Assembly (NCBI GenBank): GCA_021442155.1
Contig: CM038215.1
Span: forward strand, 213,460,982-213,524,981
Source: Cymbidium sinense
Taxonomy: Eukaryota > Streptophyta > Magnoliopsida > Asparagales > Orchidaceae
Reading direction: 5' to 3'
DNA: 64,000 nt
This document shows positions 24,561 to 37,580 of the stretch, piece by piece. The notes under the pieces were generated by a model. The model made no database searches. It saw nothing but the letters and a program-made list of their open reading frames with translations, and had not been told where the DNA came from. A program made the translations under genes and the position numbers. Numbering within the stretch: position 1 is the stretch's first letter; every line of letters begins with the position of its first letter.

Positions 24561-26598
24561 GTAGTTTTGTGGAAAAAGTTATGTTAATAGAGGCATGATA
24601 TCCTTGTTAGTGTGAGATTTTTTTATGGAAGTGCTTTTGTAAACTTGATCTTAAATTTATCACCATCGACATTACAAGGGTGGATGAATTATTACTTTTC
24701 TCCTTAGAGGATCAATTTTGCTTGAACATTTTGAATCTTATAAATTTTTTAGTATTTTTAGATTTTTATCTTGATTAGATCACAAAATGGTTTATGTCGA
24801 GCTTTAAAATAATTTTGATGATATGGTCCTCTCCGATTGAGATATTCGATCAACACGGCTATCATTAATGTGTCTAATTGGTTGAATTTTATTGCTTTTT
24901 GACTGTGTCAACCATACTTGCTTATCAACAAAGGATTGGATCCATAAGTATTGACCAAGTATTCATCATACTATAGACTTTGTCAACTCTATCTTTATGC
25001 ATAGAGGCTTGAGTTTTTAAGATGAACATTACCATCTTCACTGATGAAATTTAGGCTTAAGTTTAAAAAGTATGAATTTTTATAATAATTGAATACTTTG
25101 GGATTGGTTTCACATTCCTCAAGGCAATCAAATTCAAATCTACCACTTTTTAGCCAATACAACATTATCATATGTTTGGATTGTGCGTTAAACACAATAG
25201 TTAGAGCACATGCAGGTATTTTTTTTAAAAAATTTAGAGATTTTTGTGCAGTTTAGAAGACCAACACCTTCCCCAAGGTGATTCACTTTTGAGTTTAGTT
25301 CATTTATCATTCGCACAACATTCTCAAACTTTATATTAGAGCATTTGGCACATATGTTGGTGTACATGCAAGCATGTTTAAGTTTCTTGTATGATTTTTG
25401 GTACATGTGCATTATGCACTTACACAAAGTTTGGTGCACCTACACGAAGCATTTGCATGAATTCTAGTGCAGCTATGTGATACAATTGCTTATTTTTTGA
25501 TGCATTTACACACATTTTGGTGCATTTGCATTATATATTTATACACGTTTTGAGAGACTCGTGTTCTTTTAGATACTTGCGCAAATTTTGAAATGTTATA
25601 TGTGATTTGTAAATTACCTTGTGAAATTTGTGTAAGTCTTAAAATTATCTAAGTTTTGTTATTTGCGTTGATACTTCATAATTTGTGGTGTGTTTTTTTG
25701 TGGTTTTAAAGATCACTTCTATCCACTTGCATGTGTAGGTGATGTAGATCAAGTGACATAATGGCATTCTGAGTTCTTATTTTGTACTCAGATGATGAGT
25801 TTGTTTATATTTAGTTTGCAGTTTTGTTTAATTTTGAATATTTGATAAGGCCTTATTCGTGCCTTGTGATGAGCCTTCAAGTTCACTATAAGTCCTATCA
25901 AAGTTTTAATATCTTGTTTGAGTTTTGTTCTTGTATGAGAACAAGCTTTTAAGTTTACTGTAGGTTCCTTTCATGCTCATTGATGGCTATCGAGTTTCTT
26001 GTTATTTAATTTTGTATTCTATTTTCGGCTCACTTTTGATTTTTGCAGCTTGCTTGGTATGGCATTCATCATATTTAGAATTTCATTTTAGCATTTCATT
26101 TTTTTTTATCAATTCTATAATCATATTCTCATTTTGATCGAGTTATTAAGTCAAAAGATGTTCATTTTGAATGCATCAGTTTTGAGTTCTTTTTATCTTC
26201 GTTCAATGTAAATTTCAGCAATCTTCCAACATCTCTCCCATGTATGGGTGATTAAGGGAGCACTCAATCTACTATACTTAAAAAAAGGATGCATATTCAA
26301 TGTCGTGAGACATTAAGACTACCCACCACATTTTAAAAAATGTGTATTGGCCTTCTATACCTTCATTATAAAATGAACACTAATTTTTTTATCGCATTTG
26401 AATAATGTGCACGAGTATTTATTTTTATATATTTTTTTATATAATAGTTTATCATATTTATATTCATTTTCTTATGTTCATTTTGATCATTTAGTTCAAA
26501 TCCCTTAAGCTTAAATTTTGACATCCTCAAACATTTTTAACATGATGGGCTTCTTTGGAGATGCTTGGCTTTCCCACATACTTAAAAAAGCATGTATG
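24561..26598. other. Intron segment with degenerate repeats, no gene
   Basis: AT-rich intron DNA between the left direct repeat and the large LTR. At about 25,340-25,560 a loose tandem pattern of TTTGGTGCACCT and CATTTACACA words recurs five or six times at irregular spacing. The short open frames on the - strand (24,995-25,439) are complements of these repeats, so I do not call them genes. Confidence 0.45.
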
Positions 26599-28315
26599 TG
26601 TTGACCAACATATGAAAATGGATTGGACAAATTAGGTGGAATTAATTATTAATGAATACGCCATCACACAATTCAAAATTAAAACTCCTTAATTGCAATC
26701 ATAATTGATCGAAACATCCTCAATTTGAAAATTTAATTGAGTAAATGCATGTGAAATATATAAATTGATCAAATGATTCTTATCGAATCAATTAAAAATC
26801 AATTATTGATCAAAAACTATTTTTTAATGTAATTACATACATATCGAAGTTGGGAAGCCCCGATGGTGTCCAAACGAGTTACGTTCGCGAAATTGACTAC
26901 GTCGTTGTCACCGAAACATGAAAATCTATCAAACGACATCTTTCGCGATCAATTCAACAAAGTCTACGCAAAGGTTGAGCGATTCGAATGCAACGTCACG
27001 CAATTTAAGCTATCATCGTCGACATGTTCCAAATGACCTCCGATCGTGAAACAAAAATCGCTGTTGCGCCCGGAACATCGAAATTACCTAAAGATCGATA
27101 CTCATATTGTTTGGTTTGTCACACGAGAGGATTCGACTAAGCTGATTCGCAATTTGACGCAGATGATTAATAAAATTCTGAGGATAAAATTCTGAGGATA
27201 ATGCATGAATGATTCTTACAATCTAACACGTTAATATTCATAAATTAAACTTATTTTATATGTTTTAATTTGGATATATTGATTTGTGATTTAGTTAACC
27301 CAACATATAGCTAAAATCTATCTCAGATTTGTCTTTTGGAATCCCTAATTTGCTGCTCAATTCACCCAATCCTTGCAGCCACCCAAGCACCCAATTAATG
27401 TGGCCGCCCAATACTATTGGTTGCCTCCCATTTAGCCAATCAAAGGAGAAGAAAACTAGACCTAATACCTGAAGCCGAAATCCCTCTCCCTCATTCAGCA
27501 CACTCCGTCCGCCTCCCCTCATTCGAACTCCCAGCCGATGCTCCTGTTCGTCTATCCCAAACAGCAGCCGAGCAGCCTAACGAACTGCTCCGATTTTCAG
27601 CTTCCAGCCTATTCCTCCCTCTCTCGTCCACCCCTGCAATCGCCAAACCTTCTCTTCTCTACAGCAAACCGAACGCCTCTCCTAGAGAACGAGCCCCATC
27701 CGTCTCTACTCTCCTGTTTGTCTTCCTCTCCCTGCTCTCTTTTTCTCTTGTTTGCACGTAAGAGCTGAACCCTACATAATCCCATTTGTTTTGTTCGTTA
27801 TATAAAGCCCAGTCAGGCTTGCTATTTCCTCCCACACGGTACATTATGCCAACCCGTATGGGGTTTTCATTTTCAGTTTTGGTTATATAATTGGTTTCTA
27901 AGTACAATTAAAGAAGAGAGGGACTTGGTGCTAGAGAATATAAATTTCTGGGTTTTTTTTTTTTTTTCTGATTTATGGAATCCAAGGCTTAAGGCAAAAC
28001 GTAGGAGGGTGTTAAGATCATGCAGAACTTGTTTTTCTATTTAGATGGTATCAAAATAAAAAAATTCTTGCAGAAATTCTTTCCTATTTTTATCAAATAG
28101 CAAGTCCATTTGATTAGGGCAAAAGAAAAGGGCAATGAAGATTAAGGCTATGAAAGATACCAAGCTTTGCTTTTGATTATTCAACAAAAGGGTAGTTGAA
28201 ATTTATTTGGGTTTGAACATCTTTATGATACAATGTAGTTGCCTTTATTGTTTCACATGATGTGAATTGAATTCCATTCAGATTTTTATATTAAATCAAA
28301 CCTTTTATGGCAAGT

Positions 28316-28968
28316 AAGGTGGTAAAGTTTCAATCTTTGAAGGATTTAATATTGCATTCTTCCCATTGTTGGAGGTATAAATTTACCTATATATGGCCAT
28401 TAAATCATTATTTTACTTATATTTTTAGGTGTGAGGTTCTCATTTTTTTGTTATTCATAAGTAACTATTAGTTGAATGCCATCAAAGTTGTACTACTAAA
28501 TATTCTTCTTATTCTTAAATCATTATAAGACGAAGTTGTAATGAAATCTAGTTTTTTAGATGTTCAATATTGTTATATTTCGATGTTTCATGCGGCATTC
28601 AACTCGCTACTTTATTTGTCCGGTTTAAAAGGGAATGAAAAGGAAGGTGGTAAAGTTTCAATCTTTGAAGGATTTAATATTGCATTCTTCCCATTGTTGG
28701 AGGTATAAATTTACCTATATATGGCCATTAAATCATTATTTTACTTGCATATTTTTAGGAGTGAGGTTCTCATTTTGCTATTCATAACTATTGGTTGAAT
28801 GCCATCAAAGTTGTACTACTAAATATTCTTTTTATTCTTAAATCATTATAAGACGAAGCTATGAAATCTAGTTTTTTAGATGTTCAATATTGTTATATTC
28901 TGATGTTTCATGCGGCATTCAACTTGCTACTTTATTTGTCCGGTTTAAAAGGGAATGAAAAGGAAGGT
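28316..28968 (+). repeat. Tandem duplication, two units of about 328 and 325 bp
   Basis: Unit 1 (28,316-28,643) and unit 2 (28,644-28,968) begin at the same AAGGTGGTAAAGTTTC word and are nearly identical, differing by a handful of substitutions and small indels. They lie inside LTR copy A only. I do not see the duplication in the other LTR copies, so it arose after insertion. Confidence 0.92.
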
Positions 28969-29536
28969 AAAGTGTTCTTTGAGGCCTTTTTACTTTTGTT
29001 TTACCTCTTTTATATTTTCAATGGGGGTGAAATTTTCTTATGCCTTGCTATCAATTATCCTATTTCACTTGTTGGATTTGAGGTGAGCGAAAGAGAATAG
29101 AATTTTAATTTTCTTTTATGTGAATATAGCTATTGTTCTTACCTTAATGTATCTTTAAACTTATATGAGTTGAGATAGTGATGAAATTTCAGATTTATGA
29201 GATTCATATCTTTATAGAGTTTAATTTTTCTTTCTTCCCGTTACAAAAGGCTGAAATTTTGCTATGTTTAGCCATCAAATTTTTATTTTATTTGTTGGAT
29301 TTAAGGAAAGCAATAGTATTTTAATGCTTAATATAAAAAATGATGGAATGTGGCTCATCTTTGTTGGGAATCTATACTATAATTTACTATTCAGTATATT
29401 CGAAAGGACAAATCTTGAATAAAAGATGAATACAGTCATAGTATGATAACATAATTTCACTTGTATCCTAATTGTATCATTTCAATAGATATATGAAGTA
29501 GAATTGCAGAGAAATATTAAGATTATATAAGCATTT

Positions 29537-29805
29537 GTGTACATTGTTCCATTGTGGCGGAGAAATTTATTGTAAAATAAATACTCGTGCACGTTGTTCC
29601 AACGTGGCAAGAAAATGTGTTGTAAACTAGGTACCCGTGTACATTATTTTAATGTGACGGGGAAATCTGTTATAAAAATAAGTATTTATGCACGTTGTTC
29701 CAAAGTAGTAGAAAATATGTTTCAAAATAAGTAATTGTGCACATTGTTTTAATGCGGCGAGGAAATATGTTTCAAAATAAGTATTTGTGCGCATTGTTCC
29801 ATTCG
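29537..29805 (+). repeat. 50-bp tandem array with a stem-loop in each unit
   Basis: Units start at 29,537, 29,587, 29,637, 29,688, 29,737 and 29,787 (last partial), a 49-51 bp period. The best-preserved unit carries CACGTTGTTCCAACGTG, a perfect 7-bp stem with a TTC loop. Other units show the same hairpin decayed by C to T and G to A changes. The spacer reads GGAAATATGTTTCAAAATAA with variants. The same hairpin occurs in the younger LTR copies. Confidence 0.88.
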
Positions 29806-32485
29806 GAAATACTATGTCCCCTTTACAGTAAAAAAAAATTTAAGACTTATGCATGTCTTTTCATGTAAGGAGTAGCCTCCTACGCAAGAATGACGTTGGG
29901 AGACTGCCAAAATTCAATGAACAAAGCTTACAAATAACTTAAAGTTGACATGATCTGAACTAGATATTTGGGCTTTAATATGCTTAAAAAGGAGAATAAA
30001 TTAATGTTCGGGCTATAAAATGAAGTTCAGGATGTTGAAAGATATCAACTCAAGTGAATCATTTATAAAATTTAAGATAAGTTGAATTTTGACTTCATAA
30101 GAAAAATTATAACTTTATGCCTTAATGATCAACATGAATGAACTTCTAATCATCACTTGAAATGTAGAGAATGTTTTATTGATTGAATTGAGAAAGCTTA
30201 AGGGAGACTTTGAACTAAACTTGGGTGACTTTGCGTTTGCCAACAAATGCAAACTAAACCTTTCAATATAAACATTCATTTCAACTGAATAATATTATGC
30301 ATTGAAAATGTGAAAGTAATTGAATTCAAACTAGTTCTTCCTTTATGGAGAATTAAAATACAACTTAAAATGAAACATAAGAGCTTACCAAAAGAAAAAA
30401 AAAGTTTGATAACTCTCTTTTATAAGCACAAGTAAGATTGGATAGCTCATTAATAAGTATGAATGAAATATCTTCATTAAGCATTGATATAAAAATGAAT
30501 ATTTGGTTTGAGACATTCAAATATTCAAATGAATGTAAGTTTTGCACTACACGTGAGCAATTTTACAATCGAAACTAGTGATTTGCGACTTATACAATTA
30601 AGTATTTACACATATCATGAAATAACCTTACATGTGAATCTATAATCTTAAGGTTCATGATAAATGCCTATTGAAATGATCCATTATACATATTCAAAGG
30701 GTTATTGCATTTTGTTCAATTTGCATGTCTTTAATATGCAAGTGAGATGAATCTCATGCTTACTTCATGGGGCAATGTTTTGCCTAATCGTTTGATTCAT
30801 GTAAATATTTAAAAGAGCTAAGCTCATGTTAGAAAATTTGTACTTGATTTATGACAAATGTTTTGTATCCTCTATAACAAATCCTTGATTTATGACAAAC
30901 ATTGAAATAGTCAAACCCATATTTTCACAAAACAGAACTACACTTGACACGTTTGTCATTTCAAATACAATTATTTTAACTTAGACATTTCAATATATAT
31001 ATATCATTTCAAAGAACAAATACTCGTTTGCATGTTAAAGTACTCACTAGTTTGAATGCTTAAAGAAATATGTGAAAACAATCAAATGAAATGAATGTGA
31101 AAATATCATATGAAATGAATGAACATATACATACAACCATTCAAAGCCAATTAATCAACCGCATGTGTCTCGACATATGTATCAAAAAATCTAAATTTAG
31201 TGCCTGAGGATGTTTCTGTTGATCTCTGAGTTGTGAGTAAACAACACCTAAAAACCTAATGATGTTATTATAATATTTTGAACTGATAAAATTTGATAAG
31301 TTAATTACATAGAATTACAAAATAAACTTATCGGCATCATTGTTAATATAACTTCTTAAGTCCAAAATTTCAAGATGAAAGTCTCAACCTATGTTTCAAT
31401 GCTCAAGGTAGGGGCGACAAGGTTTGAAGGATGATAGATATTGAAGTAAATTTTAAATCACATATGAATTTAGACCCGATTCTCTGTTAGCAAACATGTA
31501 GAGTTGACAAGGTCTCCCCCGATGATGAGCGTGTTGACTAAATATTTCAACTTTAGGGGTTTCCATAATTAAAATTTCTTTAAGTCTTACTATCAAATCA
31601 TTACATGTTTAAATCTAAATTAATTATAAAATGATCATATATTTATACAAAAAAATGTTAATTGAATGAAAGAAATTATTTAAATTTAAAGTTAAATCTA
31701 TCCACCCATTCACAATTGTTTGTTGGGGGTGACAAATTAAAAAAAATTTTACTCACAAAGAGTCAATATCAAATCAAATACATAGTTATGTTCATTCTCG
31801 AATAATCTTATGCAGTAAGGATATGACCCGTGTCCTTTGTCCACGTAGTTTTGCTATCAAGTGGCACCATAAGTTGTAATTACGATCAGAGCTCTTTGAT
31901 CCGGTGGTTCGCCGCAAAATGACACCATTAAATTACAGGCATGGATGTAGCTCGTATGCTCACAAATTGTTTTGCTCTTGAGCTGTGAACTATATAATGT
32001 ATTTGATTAGACAAAAAGTCCTCTGTTAGCTAAAATTGACTTATATTTATCCTCTTAGACAAACTCCATCCCAAGTCTACAAGAACACCTTAAATGTCGA
32101 AACCTTGATGAAGGATTCTTCTCAGTTGGATTGACTACCTCTAACTAAGAAACTGATCACAGAGATGATGGAACCATGGGATCTTGATCGGTGTGTCATC
32201 ATTCTCCCAAATATAAGCTTTAAATTGGAATGATACATCATAAATTTTAAACTTCACTCATCTACTATACCAAGCAATTAACACCCATCGATTTTAATGA
32301 AAGTGCTCTGGATTGAGAGATAATTAACTATGTACTGCTTATAAAACCCGGAACAAGATCTAAAGTCGCAAAGATGAGGGCAAAATCTCAGTAGTCTCTT
32401 ATCTACTATTCCATTTGCCTTCTAAAAAATTCACATTGAATCTACTCTTCATTGAGAGGTTGGTGACAAAAATTTTGCCCCACAA

Positions 32486-32786
32486 GATGATCTTTGAATC
32501 CATCTTACTTGAAAAGCGAGCATAAGCCTTTGATATTTGCTTGAAGAATATGCTTATATAAAATTTTCTTTCTGCATTAGAATGTGTGCAAGTTTTTAAT
32601 TTTACATATTTTTTCTACTACATCGGACTAATGTACACGAATACTTAAAACTTTGTGATTTTTACTATAAGTTACCTTTATGTATGAGGATAACGATTGT
32701 GTGATGAGTTGAGCTTGTGAGGTGAGCACAATCTTTTTACTCTTTTTATTATTTATATTTTATATTTTTATTATGTTTCTCTTGTT

Positions 32787-32857
<71 letters not shown>

Positions 32858-32949
32858 AAAGTGATTTTCTTTATGTTTAGAAAGAGAAATAAGAGAGATA
32901 GTTTAAAGAGAATTTTTAGAAGGCATCTTAGATTTAAGATAAGTCATTG
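32486..32949. other. Intron spacer with compound microsatellite
   Basis: Contains (TA)n (CA)n (GA)n at 32,786-32,853. Near 32,615-32,655 a single reverse-oriented hairpin-array monomer may be present (CATCGGACTAATGTACACGAA). No coding sequence seen. Confidence 0.55.
32786..32853. repeat. Compound microsatellite (TA)n(CA)n(GA)n
   Basis: About 9 TA, 11 CA and 14 GA units in direct succession without interruption. It lies 300 bases right of LTR copy A. Confidence 0.97.
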
Positions 32950-33560
32950 AATAGAGATTTCACTCTCATTTTATGAGGGTTTTATATCCAATTCCAAGTT
33001 TTTCATAGGCGCAAGAACCTATGGTTAATTACCCCTCTAATGGTGAGAGAGAACTTTTAATTTAGGCAAGCCATTTGATCATTCAAAATTCAACGTGTAG
33101 TGGCAACATATTAGATTCAAAATTTGAAAATTCATTGTCATCAAGTTAAAGAGAATATTTGGGAAATGATGACAAATTCAATCAATATTCCATAGTTCTA
33201 TCATCCTGAGCTATCATGATATTTAATCTACTTATTCGAAGAGGTAGCTGACCCAACCCGAGTGAAAGATTCTTATCGAACCTTAGGCTACGCCTAAGGG
33301 ATCTTATAAACATTGTCCGATGATGTTTGCCTAAAATAATAATTTTAAGTCAATATTAGTTAACAAATAGTTTTTTGTACTGTGAAATGCATTTTATGAT
33401 TTATGACACAAGGATCAAAGTCATTGGAGAGTTTGTGGGCTACAATAATGACTATAATTTAATAATGTCATTTATGCACAAATCATCCAGTTAGAGGGCT
33501 TTGATCGCAATCATTATTTTATTGGTGACATTTAGGGGCAAAATTCAAGTGCTTGTGTGA
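32950..33560 (+). repeat. Old direct repeat, right copy (pairs with 24,046-24,560)
   Basis: See the left copy for shared blocks. This copy also carries AGAGATTTCACTCTCATTTT, GATGTTTGCCTAAAATAATA, GCATTTTATGATTTATGAC and AAGTCATTGGAG in the same order, and a final TTATTGGTGACATTTAGGGG. The pair encloses LTR copy A. Confidence 0.65.
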
Positions 33561-34070
33561 ATTCAATTGCCTTTCAAGTCTTTTGATGTAAAATGCATTG
33601 ATGTTTGAATGTCCATTCAAAGGTCATGTTCATGTGTGTTAGGTGGCCACATAAGGGAGTAACTACCCCTGTCACACCCGATGCTTTAATTAATTAAATT
33701 AAATTGTATTTAGGCATTTTTCTCAATTTAAAATGACATTAAATAACCATATATGACTTAAATGCATATTTCACATAACAATGTAACATATACTTGACAG
33801 GTAACTATACAAGGTTAATACTTAATAATTTCTCAATAATCTTCATTGCTCCCAGCTATAATGTCCTCTCATGACTTTCTTTCTTCTTGTAATAGGACCA
33901 TTATATTTTGGCTTCAATTGCTTTACTTGAGTTTAGATGATTGTACATAAGTTTTATTGACACTCATTGGTGGGCTATTCTATTCCCTGTGAGTCCATTC
34001 AGGTTTAATTTTTGTATTTTAAGTGTATCTATAATTTCATATTTAATTTGTATCTTTTTTTTTTTGACAA
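33561..34070. other. Intron spacer, no gene
   Basis: AT-rich. The open frame that begins at 33,941 only becomes LINE-like from about 34,074, so the upstream codons are not part of the element's protein as I read it. Confidence 0.5.
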
Positions 34071-34935
34071 AATATTTTCCTATTTCAGTTGGATTACATC
34101 AAGGATCAACATTAAGCCCTTATCTTTTTACTTTAGTTATGGATGTTCTTACAAGGCATTTACAAGAAGATGTACCTTGGTGTATGCTTTTTGCTGATGA
34201 CATTCTTCTTGTTGATAAGACTAGAGAGGGAGTCCAACAGAAACTTGAATTATGGAGGTCAACTTTAGAGTCTAAAGGTTTTCGTTTAAGTAGATCTAAA
34301 TGAATATATGGAGTGTAATTTTAGTAGAAGTTTTTTAGTGGTAGTTGTGACTTTAGGTGATCAAGTCATTAATAAGAGTGATCTGATATTTAGGCTCTAT
34401 TGTTTAAAATGATGGTGAAATAGATGGAGATGTTATTAGTAGAATTTAAGTTGGATGGTTGAAGTGGAGGAATGCATCCGACCTATTATGTGATAGAAAA
34501 GTTCCACTTAAACTTGGGGAAAATTTTATAAGACAGGTAAGACTTATGAATGAATGTTGCGTAATACCAATAAGAGAAGCATAAGACTAAGTTAAGTGTT
34601 AGATGAGGATGTTCAGGTGGATGAGTGGCTTTACTCTTAGAGATAGAATGCAAAATGAGTATGTTGGGAAAAAGTTGGAGTAGCCAATGGTAGATAAGAT
34701 TAGGAGAGTCTATGATTTGGCCACATAAAGCGTCGTCAATGACCGATTAGGAGAGTAGATGCAGATTTGCTTTATGTTAAGAAAGAGATAGACCTAAAAG
34801 ACTTGGTTAAGATGTATAAAAAATGATCTTAGTATACTTGAATTAAATGAGAATTTGACACATAATAGGATAAATGACGAAGGATTCATGTAAACCCCAC
34901 CTAGTGGGATTAAGGCTTGTTGTTGTTCTTTTGAG
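34071..34935 (+). pseudogene. LINE (non-LTR retrotransposon) reverse transcriptase, 3' remnant
   Basis: This is the end of a plant LINE ORF2, the enzyme that nicks target DNA and copies its own RNA into it. The frame opens [18 protein letters not shown] and reaches the catalytic FADDI at 34,190-34,204, then [19 protein letters not shown] to 34,303, where a stop occurs. Decayed downstream words (VVTLGDQVI, DGEIDGDVISRI, VPLKLGENF, RMRMFRWMSG) continue the same protein in shifting frames to about 34,700. The 3' end GGGATTAAGGCTTGTTGTTGTT at about 34,909-34,930 is a short TTG-repeat tail. It is strongly 5'-truncated and inactive. Confidence 0.88.
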
Positions 34936-37179
34936 GTCTCATATTAGTCTAAAGTTATGCATCATTTCAACAACATCCTAGCATCATCGATATTGGACTA
35001 TCTCGAGAAAATTGACCCTTCCCGCTATGCATAAAAAGATGTACTCGGTTGGTGTTGTGAGATACCACAGCCTTGGATATTTGTAACTGCCATGCTTAAA
35101 CATGCCTATATAGGGCTTCAAAACTTGCACAAGAAAAGCATATTTTATTTTATTTTAGCATTGAAACAATGTGAACAATTACTTAAATTACAATAGAACA
35201 AGATGAACAAATACTTAAAAATTCTCATAAATTTTCCTGGCATGTTGGAAAAATGTAAATGGGTACTTAGAATTTGATGCATTTTTCAGCAATGTTGGAA
35301 TAATGTGAATGAATACTCCTTGCATTTCCTATTATTCAGCTTTAAGCACAAGCGACAATGATTTTGAGGAGGTGAGGTAGTGAGATGCCTGAGGTAAGCA
35401 TATATATATATTGATTAAATTTTTATTTCTTTTTAGAGAGAGAAAGATAGGGAGGGAGGTGGAGAGTGTTATTTTTGGCCAGTATAAACAAACGAGTGCA
35501 CGCTTGGTTCAATAGGTTATGGTGACCAGCATGGAGAGCAGGAGTGCATGCGGCTTGGGTGTAAGATCGAAGTGGAGATATGTGGAGATTTCTTGGGAGA
35601 AAATTACATGAATTGCTTGAATATAGGAGAGCTAGGAAGAAGATAGCGGTCTTGAGACTATTATAGTGAGGAATCAGAGATAAGGAGAGTTCTGGGTTTT
35701 GGAGGCTTGCAACTTGTGAAAGAGGAGAGGTGTAGGGACTAGGGAGCTAGGCTAAGGAGCTTTGGGAGGTTGAGGGATAGAATCACTAGGTCTACCATGA
35801 GGAGAGGAGGAGAGGTGAAATTGTTGAGAGCATATGCCATTTTGGAGAGGTTATTCATGTGAATTAGGGGAAGGGGGATGTTTTTTTTAAGGATAGTTGA
35901 CCAAGGGATGTGAGTATGCAGATAAGATGAAAATTTTGATTTTATTATATTTTTTTATGAGGGATTTATATACATGGTACAAAAAACTATAAAATTTATA
36001 TATCTCACACTTAAATCTTACTATTTACATATATAACACCCAAGATATAAAAATAACATCAAATGTAACACTATTAAACCTCTAAACCCGTCATCCCCAT
36101 CGTCGCATCCGACTGTAGAATGCATTGAAGGGCCTCGAACAAACTATCAAAGATGTAACTGAAAATATGTTTATTTTTACATTTTATTAATCATTTTGCT
36201 AATTTTTTTTCTTATGTTGCATAGTCTGGTAATACCAGATGATGAGGTTATCGATCGGTGTAGGTTTTGACAATAATTGGTCAAGTAGATGACTATATTG
36301 AGAGAAGCTTACACAAAGAAGAAATTCATTCCTGTAGATTTCAAGTCCAATAAGACCCATGCCATCAAGGATTTTCGCCATTAATGCCAAAAATAAAGAC
36401 TAGAATATGCTTTTTAACAACACATGAACCTTCTCGTGGGTGTGGAGGCAACGAGTGTAGATGACATAAGAGAGGCATTATGGTAGTCACTCTCTAGCTC
36501 CTGCAAGATACTTGTGGGTTTAACATCGACTTTACAAAAAATGGTAATCAAGGTTTTCAGGTTAACTTATAGTGCTACTGATTGTGAGAGGAATTGAAGT
36601 GTCTTTGAGCAAATATATAAATTATAAAGTTTATAGTCTATACATTAAATAATTTATTATTTATTTGTGTAATAGATTCATTATGATTTTTTTACTGATA
36701 CATATAAAGAAAAGAAATTAATTAGATCGAAATGCTTAAATGATTTAGTTTTTATTAAATGTAATCAGGATTTAAAAAAAAAATATTCAATTTAAGAGAC
36801 ATTATTGATCCAATTAGTTTGGATTCAATTGACCAAAGATATATGTGGTTGATGAAGAACTAGAAGATGCTGGTGAGAAATAATTTGGAGATGAAGATCT
36901 CACTTGGAGATAAATTGACGAAGCTACTGGAGAAATTAATATTTTCTGTGGCCCTCTCACATCTTCGTGTATAAGGTGCACCTTATGTGTTGGTTTCCAT
37001 ATAGCTCGAGGGAGGGTTTTAACTTGCTTGCTATACTGTCTTCTAAAAAAGGAACACTTTCACCAAATTATGTTTCTTCATATATAGAAGTCCATTGTGG
37101 TGAAAATGCCCAAGCCTTTAGTGCCATAATTATGCATTGTTTATTGTGCCTGGAAATGCTATTTACTCTAAATGATTTA
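34936..37179. other. Intron segment with a probable inverted hairpin-LTR relic; no gene
   Basis: At about 35,150-35,330 the words AATGTGAACAATTACTT, ATGTAAATGGGTACTT and AATGTGAATGAATACT recur at about 50-bp spacing. These are reverse-complement versions of the 50-bp monomer of LTR copy A. A purine-rich tract at 35,440-35,900 could be the complement of that LTR's CT-rich leader. The - strand open frame at 36,199-36,390 (EIYRNEFLLCVSFSQYSHLL) has ordinary-looking residues but no family match I can name. Confidence 0.4.
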
Positions 37180-37330
37180 GGGTGTGTTTGGTTCGATGGT
37201 GTGGTGCAGTGTTGTATCTCTCCGTGATTCTTTTTGGGGCGTCGCATTTCGCCTGCGTTTTGAAAAATTTGTGATGAGAAAGCTGTTTTCAATGCAGTGG
37301 TGGCCAGAAAGCTGCGGTTTGACTTTTTGA
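37180..37330 (+). repeat. Possible Harbinger/Tourist-type transposon end
   Basis: TTA followed by GGGTGTGTTTGGTTCG at about 37,180 resembles the terminal inverted repeat and TTA target site common in plant PIF/Harbinger elements. No matching inverted end was found before the solo LTR at 37,414, which may have displaced it. Confidence 0.35.
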
Positions 37331-37413
37331 AAATAAAAAAAATTTATAGGACTCACCATAGCTTCCTAAATAATAGATTTTTCTATAACACCTTTATCAC
37401 TATTTTTCAGACT

Positions 37414-37549
37414 TGTCACCTACTACCAGAGCTTTGAATATCAAAGAAATGATCTCGGACGAGAAAGAAAACCTTACCTAACATTTTCAACTTTAAACAA
37501 AATCTCCAATCATATAAGAATTTATAATTTACAAATTATTTAACAATTT

Positions 37550-37580
<31 letters not shown>

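Larger units (their letters stand above)
26599..32485 (+). mobile_element. Old solo or partial Tat/Ogre-type LTR (copy A)
   Basis: Collinear with the LTRs at 43.0-48.7 and 58.5-64 kb. It begins TGTTGACC. The block at 26,855-27,090 (GATGGTGTCCAAACGA, ATCAAACGACATCTTTCGCG) matches 43,240-43,450. A CT-rich leader at about 27,470-27,760 matches 43,600-43,930. The hairpin array at 29,537-29,805 matches that near 45.2 kb, and the end at 31,850-32,485 matches 48,060-48,700, finishing TTTTGCCCCACA. CpG is depleted relative to the other copies, as expected of an old methylated copy. No gag-pol follows, so it is a solo LTR or LTR-only remnant. The flanks GTATG and AGATG do not form a convincing target duplication. 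Confidence 0.75.

Noticed and set aside
27417..27768. 114- and 76-codon open frames
   Set aside because: They are overlapping frames in the CT-rich leader of LTR copy A, with Ser/Pro/Leu bias from base composition and no homology I can see.
29537..29805. CRISPR-like array (50-bp period, partly palindromic repeats)
   Set aside because: The whole unit is repeated, without unique spacers, in a plant retrotransposon LTR with no cas genes.
36199..36390. Host gene fragment on the - strand
   Set aside because: The composition is protein-like, but it is only 63 codons, extends into stops on both sides, and has no recognisable motif.
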